Shown in pieces: positions 1 to 6,786 of a DNA stretch of 10,708 bases. The position numbers and the translations under genes are program-made. The notes under the pieces are model-generated. The model was not told where the DNA came from. It saw only the letters and a list, made by a program, of their open reading frames with translations, and made no database searches. This stretch comes from an uncultured Hyphomicrobiales bacterium (GTDB lineage: Bacteria; Pseudomonadota; Alphaproteobacteria; Rhizobiales; Beijerinckiaceae): assembly GCA_903916165.1 (NCBI GenBank), contig CAIWVR010000478.1, positions 1-10,708 on the forward strand, read 5' to 3'. The stretch's first letter is position 1. Each line of letters starts with the position of its first letter.

Positions 1-3
1 CCC

Positions 4-1135
4 ATGCGCGCCGAAGCCGAAGCGCTCGTCGAACAGATCAAGCAGTCCGTGGGACTGCTGAGGAGGCATCTTTGACGTCGATGTCGCAACACGCCGCCTC
101 GCGGAACTGAACGCACGGGTCGAAGACCCCGACCTCTGGAACGATGCCGACCTTGCGCAAAAGATCATGCGCGAGCGCACCGACCTTGAAGACAGGCTCG
201 GCTCGCTGTCGCGTTTCGAGCGCGATCTCGAGGACGCCGTCACGCTCGTCGAACTGGGCGAGATGGAAAATGATTCCGACACCGAACAGGAAGGCGTCGC
301 CGCCCTGAAGGCGCTCAAGACCGAAGCCGAACGCCGCCATATCGAGGCGCTGCTGTCGGGCGAGGTCGATGCCAACGACACTTATGTCGAAGTGCATTCG
401 GGTGCCGGCGGCACGGAAAGCTGCGACTGGGCACGCATGCTCATGCGCATGTATGCGCGCTGGGGCGAACGGCAGAAGTTCAAGGTCGAAATCATCGAAG
501 AGACGAGCGGCGACGAAGCCGGCATCAAATCGGCGACGTTGCTCATCAAGGGGCACAATGCACACGGCTGGATGAAGACGGAATCGGGCGTGCACCGGTT
601 GGTGCGCATCTCGCCCTTCGATTCCAACGCGCGCCGCCACACGAGCTTTGCCTCGGTCTGGGTCTATCCCGTGATCGACGACAGGATCGACATTGCGGTG
701 AACGAAAGCGATTGCCGCATCGACACCTATCGCTCGTCGGGTGCGGGCGGCCAGCACGTCAACACGACCGATTCTGCGGTGCGCATCACGCATATTCCGA
801 CGGGCATCGTGGTCGCCTGCCAGGGCGAACGCTCGCAGCACAAGAATCGCGCGACCGCGTGGAACATGCTGCGCGCACGCCTCTATGAGCGGGAAATCGA
901 GCGGCGCGAGGCGGAAGCCAATGCCCAGGCGGCAAGCAAGACGGAGATCGGCTGGGGCCACCAGATCCGCTCCTATGTGCTGCAGCCCTATCAGATGGTG
1001 AAGGACCTGCGCACCGGCGTGGTCTCCGGCACGCCCGACGCAGTGCTCGACGGCGACATTGACGAATTCATGGAAGCCGCTCTCGCGCAACGCGTCGAGG
1101 GTGGCGGGCCGACCCATGTCGAGGATGTGGATTAG
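4..1135 (+). CDS. prfB: Peptide chain release factor 2 (RF2), made by programmed +1 frameshift
   Basis: RF2 recognises UGA and UAA stop codons in the ribosomal A site and triggers peptide release. The gene is in two frames: codons from ATG 4-6 run 23 residues (MRAEAEALVEQ...LLRRHL) to an in-frame TGA at 73-75. Skipping T73 joins them to the frame from GAC 74-76, which stays open to TAG 1133-1135. The product is about 376 residues, against 365 in E. coli. The stop-codon-reading tripeptide SPF is at residues 203-205 and the catalytic GGQ at 248-250 (bases 746-754), both near their E. coli positions. An N-terminal helical region and the RF-1 domain GAGGTES are also present. An annotation starting at the first downstream ATG (167) would lose 54 real residues. 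The start could only move upstream beyond the window edge, but ATG 4 fits the family length. It converges on uvrA. Confidence 0.96.
61..76 (+). promoter_or_regulatory. Programmed +1 ribosomal frameshift site of prfB
   Basis: The sequence AGGAGG-CAT-CTT-TGA-C has the full RF2 autoregulatory design: an internal Shine-Dalgarno-like AGGAGG (61-66), a 3-base spacer, the slippery codon CTT (70-72), the in-frame stop TGA (73-75) and a following C, the weak-termination context. The E. coli site has AGGGGG, then TAT, CTT, TGA, C, with identical spacing. In the known mechanism, scarce RF2 lets the ribosome pause at UGA and slip +1 on CUU to make full-length RF2, while abundant RF2 terminates at the UGA. 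Conservation of every element argues that this is functional and not a sequencing error. Confidence 0.95.
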
Positions 1136-1150
1136 GCAAACGAGAGGGTG

Positions 1151-1176
1151 CCCGTCGTTTCATGGGAGACGGCGGG
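1151..1176. terminator. Possible hairpin between convergent prfB and uvrA
   Basis: CCCGTCGT (1151-1158) can pair with ACGGCGGG (1169-1176) over a 10-base loop, giving 8 pairs including one G-T. It lies 15 bases after the prfB stop. No T-run follows on either strand, so it is not a classical intrinsic terminator; it may only stabilise mRNA ends or be chance in GC-rich DNA. The rest of 1136-1258 shows nothing else I can support. Confidence 0.25.
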
Positions 1177-1258
1177 TGTCTGGAGTTCCGTTGCGACAAG
1201 ATGCATCCTCCTGTTGCGCGCGGGACTGCCCGACGACAATCGCTTCTGACGCTGCAGC

Positions 1259-4200
1259 CTATTCCGCCGCCTGCCGTCTCGTCCTGGCGCGAGGCGCCGG
1301 TGCCTCGACCGCGAGGGGACGCCGCGCCAGGACCTCCTTGAGAAATTTTCCGGTGTGGCTGCGCGGCGCGCGGATGATGTCCTCGGGCGTGCCGATGGCG
1401 ACGATCTCGCCGCCGCCGTCGCCGCCTTCGGGCCCGAGGTCGATGATCCAGTCGGCGGTCTTGATGACTTCGAGATTATGCTCGATCACCACCACGCTAT
1501 TGCCCTGTTCGACAAGCTCGTGAAGCACTTCGAGCAATTTCTTCACGTCGTGGAAGTGCAGGCCCGTCGTCGGCTCGTCGAGGATGTAGAGCGTGCGCCC
1601 GGTCGAGCGGCGCGACAATTCCTTGGATAATTTCACGCGCTGCGCCTCGCCGCCCGACAGGGTCGTGGCCTGCTGGCCGACCTTGACGTAACCCAGCCCG
1701 ACGCGCGCCAGCGTGACCATTTTCTCGCGGATCGAGGGAACCGCCTTGAACAGGTCACGCGCTTCCTCGACCGTCATGTCGAGCACGTCGGCAATGGACT
1801 TGTCGCGATATTTCACCTCGAGCGTTTCACGGTCGTAGCGGCGGCCCTTGCAGACATCGCAGGTGACATAGACATCCGGCAGGAAGTGCATTTCGATCTT
1901 GATGAGGCCGTCGCCCTGGCAGGCCTCGCAGCGTCCACCTTTCACGTTGAAGGAGAAGCGCCCGGGCGCATAGCCGCGCGCCTTGGCTTCGGGCAGGCCG
2001 GCGAACCATTCGCGGATTGGCGTGAAGGCACCCGTATAGGTGGCGGGGTTGGAGCGCGGCGTGCGGCCGATGGGCGACTGGTCGATGTCGATCACCTTGT
2101 CGAGGTGCTCGAGACCCTCCAGCCGGTCATGCGGGGCAGGGTGCTCCAGCGCGCCATTCAATTTGCGCGCGACCGCCTTGTAGAGCGTGTCGACGGTGAG
2201 CGTGGATTTGCCGCCGCCCGACACGCCGGTGATGCAGGTGAACAGGCCGAGCGGGATTTCGGCCGTGACGTTTTTCAGATTGTTGCCGCGCGCGCCGACG
2301 ACCTTCAGCTTGCGCGCAGGATCCGGCTTGCGCCGCGTGCGTGGCACGTCCACCGATTTGCGTCCTGTGAGATAATCGCCGGTCAGCGAATTCGGGTCGG
2401 CCATGATCTGCGCGGGCGTTCCCGACGAGACGATCTTGCCGCCATGGATGCCGGCACCGGGGCCGACGTCGACAACATGATCGGCTGCAAGGATCGCGTC
2501 CTCATCATGTTCGACGACGATCACGGTGTTGCCGAGGTCGCGCAGGCGGCGCAGCGTGTCGAGCAGGCGCGCATTGTCGCGCTGGTGCAGGCCGATGGAG
2601 GGCTCGTCCAGCACATAGAGCACGCCGGTCAGTCCCGAACCGATCTGTGAGGCCAGTCGAATGCGCTGGCTCTCGCCGCCCGACAGGGTGCCGGATGCGC
2701 GCGACAGGGTGAGATAGTCGAGACCGACATCGACGAGAAAGTTCAGCCGGTCGCGGATTTCCTTCAGGATACGCCCGGCGATTTCATTGCGCTTCCTGTC
2801 GAGCGCCTTCGGCATGGCCTCGAACCACAGCGCCGCCTCGCGCACGGACATTTCCGATGCATGACCGATGTGACGGTCGGCGATTTTCACCGCCAGCGCC
2901 TCGGGCTTCAGCCGGTAGCCCGCGCAGGCCTTGCAGGGCGTGGCTGACATGAAGCGCGAAATTTCCTCGCGCGCCCATTCGCTTTCAGTCTCGAGATAGC
3001 GCCGTTCCAGATTGCGCACGACGCCTTCGAAGGGCTTTGACACATCATAGGCGCGCAGGCCGTCATCATAGGAGAATTTGATCTTCTCGTCGCCCGAGCC
3101 GAACAGGATCGCATCCTGCGCCTTTTGCGGCAGCTTTTCGAAAGCCGTTTCGAGACGGAACCTGTAGTGACGGCCCAAAGATTCCAGCGTCTGCGCATAA
3201 TAGGGCGAGGTGGATTTTGCCCAGGGCGCGATGGCCCCCTTGCGCAGCGTGATGGCGGGATCTGGCACGACGAGGTCTGCGTCGACCGCCTGTTCGGCGC
3301 CCAGCCCTGAACAGACCGGGCAGGCGCCGAAGGGATTGTTGAAGGAGAACAGGCGGGGCTCGATCTCCGCAATGGTGAAGCCCGACACCGGGCAGGCGAA
3401 TTTTGAGGAGAAGACGATACGCTTGGGTTCGCCGTTCTTGTCCTTCTCATCCGCATATTCGACAATGGCGATGCCGTCGGCGAGCTCGAGCGCGGTCTCG
3501 AGTGAATCGGCGAGGCGTGCGGCAATGTCGCCGCGCACGACGATGCGGTCCACCACCACGTCGATGTCGTGCTTCAACTTCTTGTCGAGCGTCGGGGCGT
3601 CGCCGATTTCATAATAGGTGCCGTCGATCTTCAGGCGCTGGAATCCGCGCTTCATGTAATCGGCGATTTCCTTGCGGTATTCGCCCTTGCGGCCGCGCAC
3701 GGCGGGCGCCAGCAGAAAGAGCCGCGACTTTTCCGGCAACGCCAGAATGCGGTCGACCATCTGGCTGACGGTCTGGCTTTCAATCGGCAGGCCGGTGGCG
3801 GGCGAATAGGGAATGCCCACGCGCGCCCACAGCAGGCGCATGTAATCGTGAATCTCCGTCACCGTGCCGACGGTGGAGCGCGGGTTTTTCGACGTCGTCT
3901 TCTGCTCGATGGAAATGGCCGGCGACAGGCCGTCGATCTGGTCGACGTCGGGCTTTTGCATCATCTCCAGGAACTGGCGCGCATAGGCGGAGAGCGATTC
4001 CACATAGCGACGCTGGCCCTCGGCATAGATCGTGTCGAAGGCGAGGGAGGATTTGCCCGAGCCCGACAGGCCCGTGAACACCACCAGCTTGTCGCGCGGG
4101 ATGACGAGATCGACGTTTTTCAGATTGTGCTCGCGGGCGCCGCGCACCGAAATCACCCTGCCGTCGCGGACCTCCCTGTCGAGTGCCTTGCGGTCGAAGT

Positions 4201-4264
4201 CCTGCTCGAACAGCGCATCGGCGGAGCGGACCGGGTCAGTCTTCGTCTTGGGGCTGCGGGCCAT
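1259..4264 (-). CDS. uvrA: Excinuclease ABC subunit A (UvrA)
   Basis: UvrA is the damage-sensing ATPase of nucleotide excision repair: a dimer that scans DNA with UvrB, loads UvrB at lesions and leaves. The 1001-residue protein has two ABC ATPase modules. The first has Walker A GLSGSGKS (65-72), signature LSGGESQ (527-533) and Walker B VLYVLDEP (548-555). The second has Walker A GVSGGGKS (680-687), LSGGEAQ (869-875) and TLYILDEP (891-898). The essential zinc module has C779, C782, C802 and C805. In the first zinc module the usual second Cys is Ser (C291-P-V-S294, then C315 and C318). ATG 4264 has a weak purine-rich AGAGAG just upstream. It gives an N-terminal extension of about 34 residues over E. 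coli UvrA and a basic/Ala/Pro tail. The frame stays open upstream to 4459, but that translation is not UvrA-like. A LexA-type box lies upstream. Confidence 0.97.
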   Translation of the reverse strand: MARSPKTKTDPVRSADALFEQDFDRKALDREVRDGRVISVRGAREHNLKNVDLVIPRDKLVVFTGLSGSGKSSLAFDTIYAEGQRRYVESLSAYARQFLEMMQKPDVDQIDGLSPAISIEQKTTSKNPRSTVGTVTEIHDYMRLLWARVGIPYSPATGLPIESQTVSQMVDRILALPEKSRLFLLAPAVRGRKGEYRKEIADYMKRGFQRLKIDGTYYEIGDAPTLDKKLKHDIDVVVDRIVVRGDIAARLADSLETALELADGIAIVEYADEKDKNGEPKRIVFSSKFACPVSGFTIAEIEPRLFSFNNPFGACPVCSGLGAEQAVDADLVVPDPAITLRKGAIAPWAKSTSPYYAQTLESLGRHYRFRLETAFEKLPQKAQDAILFGSGDEKIKFSYDDGLRAYDVSKPFEGVVRNLERRYLETESEWAREEISRFMSATPCKACAGYRLKPEALAVKIADRHIGHASEMSVREAALWFEAMPKALDRKRNEIAGRILKEIRDRLNFLVDVGLDYLTLSRASGTLSGGESQRIRLASQIGSGLTGVLYVLDEPSIGLHQRDNARLLDTLRRLRDLGNTVIVVEHDEDAILAADHVVDVGPGAGIHGGKIVSSGTPAQIMADPNSLTGDYLTGRKSVDVPRTRRKPDPARKLKVVGARGNNLKNVTAEIPLGLFTCITGVSGGGKSTLTVDTLYKAVARKLNGALEHPAPHDRLEGLEHLDKVIDIDQSPIGRTPRSNPATYTGAFTPIREWFAGLPEAKARGYAPGRFSFNVKGGRCEACQGDGLIKIEMHFLPDVYVTCDVCKGRRYDRETLEVKYRDKSIADVLDMTVEEARDLFKAVPSIREKMVTLARVGLGYVKVGQQATTLSGGEAQRVKLSKELSRRSTGRTLYILDEPTTGLHFHDVKKLLEVLHELVEQGNSVVVIEHNLEVIKTADWIIDLGPEGGDGGGEIVAIGTPEDIIRAPRSHTGKFLKEVLARRPLAVEAPAPRARTRRQAAE

Positions 4265-4430
4265 GATCTCTCTGCTTCGTCGGTTGCGCGATGGCGCGGC
4301 TGTTGCGGTTACGCTGCAAAACGCACGCCGGTTCGGCCCGGCACCCACCCGCGCCGGGTTTTTCTCGCCGGCCATCCCGGATCGGCCTGAGATAGCCTCT
4401 CGGGGTTCCGATTGCGATCCTTTCGCGCGG

Positions 4431-4482
4431 ATCAAATCGCCACAGGCGTTCGCTTGCAAGCGAGCGAGCGGCCTGCTAGGAA
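4431..4482. promoter_or_regulatory. 14-bp palindrome flanked by possible divergent promoters
   Basis: TCGCTTGCAAGCGA (4450-4463) is a perfect 14-bp palindrome. Its centre TTGCAA reads the same on both strands and resembles a -35 box (4 of 6 with TTGACA). Exactly 17 bases away on the plus strand is TAGGAA (4477-4482, 3 of 6 with TATAAT), pointing to ssb; 17 bases away on the minus strand is TTTGAT (4436-4431, 4 of 6), pointing to uvrA. If real, one central element serves both genes and the ssb -10 overlaps the LexA box. The hexamer matches are modest, so the promoter reading is an inference; the palindrome itself is certain. Confidence 0.3.
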
Positions 4483-4494
4483 CATATCAGGAAC
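4480..4494 (-). promoter_or_regulatory. LexA-binding (SOS) box, alphaproteobacterial type
   Basis: The plus strand reads GAACATATCAGGAAC; the minus strand reads GTTC-CTGATAT-GTTC. This matches exactly the direct-repeat motif GTTC-N7-GTTC established as the LexA site in alphaproteobacteria, unlike the CTG-N10-CAG of E. coli. A further GAAC follows at 4495-4498. The box is oriented toward uvrA, about 216 bases from its start codon, and about 158 bases from the ssb start. uvrA is a classic SOS gene, so damage-induced expression is expected; whether ssb responds too cannot be read from the sequence. Confidence 0.8.
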
Positions 4495-4516
4495 GAACCA
4501 TCGGGTCCATCGTCGC

Positions 4517-4560
4517 CTTGCAGGTGTCTAACTGTGGAAAGCGCCGTTTAGACACGCAAG
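4517..4560. repeat. Long bulged inverted repeat upstream of ssb
   Basis: CTTGC (4517-4521), a two-base bulge AG, and GTGTCTAA (4524-4531) pair with TTAGACAC (4548-4555) and GCAAG (4556-4560): 13 perfect pairs around a 16-base spacer. It starts 22 bases after the LexA box and ends 91 bases before the ssb ATG. It could be a hairpin in a long ssb leader or a dimeric regulator site. No T-run follows on the plus strand, so it is not a typical terminator. I know of no named element with this sequence. Confidence 0.5.
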
Positions 4561-4651
4561 GTGGCGCGCATCGCCGGGTTCGAGCGTTTAGGGTGGACGG
4601 GATATGGGGCGCGCACTGGCGTGGCCCTTTGCGAGACTTCAGGAGAGCCAC

Positions 4652-5167
4652 ATGTCTGGCAGCGTGAACAAAGTCATTCTCATCGGCAATTGCGGCCGTG
4701 ACCCGGAAGTGCGCCGCACGGCCAATGGCGATCCCATCGTCAGCTTTTCCATCGCCACCTCCGAAAGCTGGCGCGACAAGGCCACCGGGGAGAAGAAGGA
4801 AAAGACTGAGTGGCATAACATCACCATCTTCAACGAGGCGCTGGGCAAGATTGCCGAGCACTATGTGAAGAAGGGCACCAAGCTCTATATCGAAGGCCAG
4901 CTGGCGACCCGCGAATATACCGACAAGGACGGCAACCAGCGCAAGGCGACCGACGTGGTCCTCAACCGGTTCCGTGGCGAGCTCACGCTGCTTGACAGTC
5001 GCAGCGGCGGTCGCGAGGGCGGCGAGGAGCGCAGCTTTGCCGGCGGCGGCGGTGGCGAACGCCAGTCCTTCGGCCGGTCCGCGCCGATGGAAACCCGCCC
5101 GGCGCCGGCAGGCGGCGGTGGCGGCGGCCGCACCTCGGCGGCGATCGACGACGACATTCCCTTCTAG
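4652..5167 (+). CDS. ssb: Single-stranded DNA-binding protein (SSB)
   Basis: SSB coats single-stranded DNA during replication, repair and recombination and recruits partner proteins through its tail. The 171-residue protein has an N-terminal OB-fold (about 1-112, opening SGSVNKVILIGNCGRDPEVR). The DNA-stacking aromatics W40, W54 and F60 fall at the E. coli positions; E. coli W88 is replaced by a tyrosine (Y89). A Gly/Arg-rich flexible linker (about 117-163, with GGGGG runs) leads to the acidic tip IDDDIPF, the docking peptide for SSB-interacting proteins. ATG 4652 is chosen because AGGAG lies 6 bases upstream and homology starts there; the frame is open further up (to 4604) without support. 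It is divergent from uvrA and shares the LexA-box region with it. Confidence 0.97.
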   Translation: MSGSVNKVILIGNCGRDPEVRRTANGDPIVSFSIATSESWRDKATGEKKEKTEWHNITIFNEALGKIAEHYVKKGTKLYIEGQLATREYTDKDGNQRKATDVVLNRFRGELTLLDSRSGGREGGEERSFAGGGGGERQSFGRSAPMETRPAPAGGGGGGRTSAAIDDDIPF

Positions 5168-5188
5168 GCGCTGCTGGACGCGAGGGAC

Positions 5189-5217
5189 TTGGCGCAGGTC
5201 CGATCTCATGGTAGCAT
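5189..5217 (+). promoter_or_regulatory. Candidate promoter of the ParD-like gene
   Basis: TTGGCG (5189-5194) and TAGCAT (5212-5217) are 17 bases apart and match the -35 and -10 consensus at 4 of 6 positions each. The predicted start, about 5224, would leave a leader of roughly 17 bases containing the ribosome binding site AGGGAG (5229-5234). The -10 lies inside the inverted repeat at 5210-5226, as expected for a self-repressed antitoxin gene. Confidence 0.5.
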
Positions 5218-5226
5218 TTTGCTACC
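5210..5226. promoter_or_regulatory. Perfect inverted repeat, likely operator of the ParD-like gene
   Basis: GGTAGCA-TTT-TGCTACC is a perfect 7-bp inverted repeat with a 3-base centre. It covers the predicted -10 and start point and ends 2 bases before the ribosome binding site. Ribbon-helix-helix antitoxins commonly bind short palindromes over their own promoters, so an autoregulatory operator is the natural reading. An RNA hairpin is less likely because the predicted start lies inside the repeat. Confidence 0.55.
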
Positions 5227-5240
5227 TTAGGGAGATGAAC

Positions 5241-5621
5241 ATGGCCGGTTTCTCATCCGTCAAGCTCACCGCGGATTTTGTGGACGAGGCGCGCTCCGAG
5301 GCGCGCCAGCTCCATCGCTCCGTCGCGGGACAGATCGAATATTGGGCGCGTCTGGGCCGTGCGGCGGAAGCCGTGATGCCCATCGCCAAGGTCCGCGAGG
5401 CGCTCGCCAGCGGCGTCAAGTTCGACGACCTTTCGGCTGAAGCCAAGGACACGCTTCTCTATGACCTCGCCGCCAATGCCGGCGTGCCGACGCCGGAATC
5501 CGAAGCCTTCTTCGCCGAGCGGCGTGAAAAGGGTCTGGGCGTCGGAATGGTTGACGGCAAGTTGATGCGCGCCTTGCCGGGCGGCAAGATGGAAGAGATC
5601 AAGTCGTCCCGGAAGGATTGA
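5241..5621 (+). CDS. ParD-like antitoxin family protein, no toxin partner visible
   Basis: This 126-residue protein begins MAGFSSVKLTADFVDEARSEA and continues with RSVAGQIEYWARLGRAAE (about 30-47), the pattern of the ParD-like antitoxin family: a beta strand and two helices of ribbon-helix-helix type, expected to dimerise and bind DNA. The rest (about 48-126) is a helical region and a short basic tail that I cannot assign. ATG 5241 is chosen because AGGGAG (5229-5234) lies 6 bases upstream; an in-frame ATG at 5235 touches that site and is a poor start. No toxin gene (RelE/ParE, PIN or other) lies on either side: ssb ends 73 bases upstream and the next gene is convergent. It may be a solitary regulator or act with a distant toxin. 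Family assignment rests on sequence pattern alone. Confidence 0.8.
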   Translation: MAGFSSVKLTADFVDEARSEARQLHRSVAGQIEYWARLGRAAEAVMPIAKVREALASGVKFDDLSAEAKDTLLYDLAANAGVPTPESEAFFAERREKGLGVGMVDGKLMRALPGGKMEEIKSSRKD

Positions 5622-5653
5622 CGCCTTCCGGTTACCGCCGAACTCTACGGCGG
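5609..5653. terminator. Two tandem hairpins between convergent genes
   Basis: CCGGAAGG (5609-5616) pairs perfectly with CCTTCCGG (5624-5631); its 7-base loop contains the stop codon of the ParD-like gene. Three bases later CCGCCG (5635-5640) pairs with CGGCGG (5648-5653) over another 7-base loop. Neither has a T-run on either strand. Placed between convergent genes, they are reasonable candidates for a shared transcript-end structure, but not classical intrinsic terminators. Confidence 0.35.
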
Positions 5654-5676
5654 CCCACTCGCCTGAGCCCCGCCGC

Positions 5677-6543
5677 TCACAGGCCCGCATTCTTCAAGAA
5701 TGCCGCGACGCTCGGTTTCCAACTGTCCATGTCTTTCGTGAAGGCCAGGTGGCCATCGTCCCCGGACGGGGGCAGGGTCACAAAGGTGCCCTTGCCGCCT
5801 TTGGCGGTGAATTGCGCGAACCATTGCTTGGGATGATCGGCACCCCAATAGCGGTCGTTGGGCGCGTAGAGCCAGAGCGTGGGAATGCGGCTGCGCGCAC
5901 CATAGGCGGCAAAGGTCGCGCCGATGCGGTCCGGCTGGCAGGGGGCACCGGTCCTTTTCACGGGGTCGCCGCCCGCGCCGCCCGCAAAGTTCACGGCGGC
6001 CTTGACGCCATGCAGCGAGGCTGCGGAGGCTGCTATGGTTGTGAAGCCACCGACCGAGGATCCGAGCACGGCTCCGCGCGCGGCGTCGACAAAATCCTGT
6101 CGCTGCGCATATGTCACGGCGGCTGCGACTTGTGCCACGGCGGGCACCAGCGAGCTGGCATAATCCTTCGTATTGCAGGCACCGGAACTCTCGACATCCG
6201 GGCCGCCGGTCACGCCATAGCCGATGCGTGTCGGGAGGAAGATGGCATAGCCCTGCTGGACGAAATAGCGCGCCTGATCGCGAAACACCGCCCGCCCGTA
6301 TTTGGCCCTTGCTTCCGCCGTTGGCGCGCGGCCGTGGTTGAGGATCAGAAAGGGGCTTTTCTTGCGCGCATTGTCACGGACGATCGTCAGCGTGATGTCC
6401 CGGGAGACAGGCTGGCCGTCGTGCAGGACCCGGACCGGGAGTTTCACGACGGTTTCGACAATCTCGGCTTCGGCGCGCGGCGCGCTGGCGAGGAGGGCGA
6501 ACAGGAGCGCAGCGGGGCGCGAGAGGTGAAAAAAAACGTGCAT
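5677..6543 (-). CDS. Secreted alpha/beta hydrolase, dienelactone hydrolase-like
   Basis: The predicted product is 288 residues. The N-terminus (MHVFFHLSRPAALLFALLASAPRAEAE) is a signal peptide with a probable cut after AEA near residue 26, so the enzyme should be periplasmic or secreted. The mature part has alpha/beta-hydrolase marks: an HG turn in LNHGRAP (H70-G71, possible oxyanion region), nucleophile elbow GSSVGG (Ser163), acid in APNDRYW (Asp230) and His265 in DDGHLAF. Order and spacing fit a Ser-Asp-His triad. The substrate is unknown; an esterase, lipase or peptidase-like role is possible. An in-frame TTG at 6564 is the alternative start, but ATG 6543 gives the better signal peptide; neither has a strong ribosome binding site. 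It is divergent from gyrA and convergent with the ParD-like gene, with no pathway partner nearby. Confidence 0.82.
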   Translation of the reverse strand: MHVFFHLSRPAALLFALLASAPRAEAEIVETVVKLPVRVLHDGQPVSRDITLTIVRDNARKKSPFLILNHGRAPTAEARAKYGRAVFRDQARYFVQQGYAIFLPTRIGYGVTGGPDVESSGACNTKDYASSLVPAVAQVAAAVTYAQRQDFVDAARGAVLGSSVGGFTTIAASAASLHGVKAAVNFAGGAGGDPVKRTGAPCQPDRIGATFAAYGARSRIPTLWLYAPNDRYWGADHPKQWFAQFTAKGGKGTFVTLPPSGDDGHLAFTKDMDSWKPSVAAFLKNAGL

Positions 6544-6786
6544 GGGCGAAAAACCTGACAGCAATACAGCGTCAGCCTAGCAGGGCGAATCAGCTGTGCC
6601 AATGCTCGCTTGGACACCCGCGCCGCCCGTCCGTGCACCGCAATTCCGGCAGGCTGGCTCAACGCGCTGCAAGTCACTGATTTCAAATGATCTCAGGGCG
6701 GCAGCGCGGAGCCGCTGCGCTGGCTTTCGTCGCGGGAATCGTTTACAACACAGGCACATTCGCGAAACATTGAGGAAGTGCCTCTT
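6544..6786. other. Divergent region between the hydrolase gene and gyrA
   Basis: No gene seen. It contains a short hairpin-capable repeat, GCAGCG (6701-6706) with CGCTGC (6713-6718), a locally AT-richer stretch with TTTACAA (6742-6748) that could belong to a gyrA promoter, and the purine-rich GAGGAA (6772-6777) that serves as the gyrA ribosome binding site. I cannot pair a convincing -35 with any -10 here. Confidence 0.4.

Larger units (their letters stand above)
4265..4651. other. Divergent uvrA-ssb intergenic control region
   Basis: These 387 bases contain no gene I can support. They hold, from the uvrA side: about 165 bases of GC-rich leader with no clear motif; possible back-to-back promoter elements around a palindrome (4431-4482); a LexA-type box (4480-4494); a long bulged inverted repeat (4517-4560); and the ssb ribosome binding site AGGAG (4641-4645), 6 bases before the ATG. 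Open frames crossing the region (for example the upstream extension of the uvrA frame to 4459) have low-complexity, non-homologous translations. Confidence 0.8.

Noticed and set aside
73..75. In-frame TGA as evidence that prfB is a pseudogene or has a sequencing error
   Set aside because: The surrounding AGGAGG-CAT-CTT-TGA-C is the known RF2 recoding signal, and the downstream frame is intact with GGQ and SPF motifs.
38..1117. 359-codon minus-strand frame opposite prfB
   Set aside because: It shadows the well-supported RF2 gene and shows no recognisable domain.
1886..4390. Plus-strand frames opposite uvrA (for example 1886-2650 and 3569-4390)
   Set aside because: They are antisense to conserved UvrA motifs, with biased composition and no independent ribosome binding site or homology.
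4265..4459. Upstream in-frame extension of uvrA to 4459
   Set aside because: The added 65 residues have no UvrA similarity, and ATG 4264 already gives a protein longer than E. coli UvrA; the frame is probably open by chance.
4601..4606. GATATG as a -10 element for ssb
   Set aside because: The best upstream partner (TTCGAG, 4579-4584) is a poor -35 match at 16 bases; support is too weak to list.
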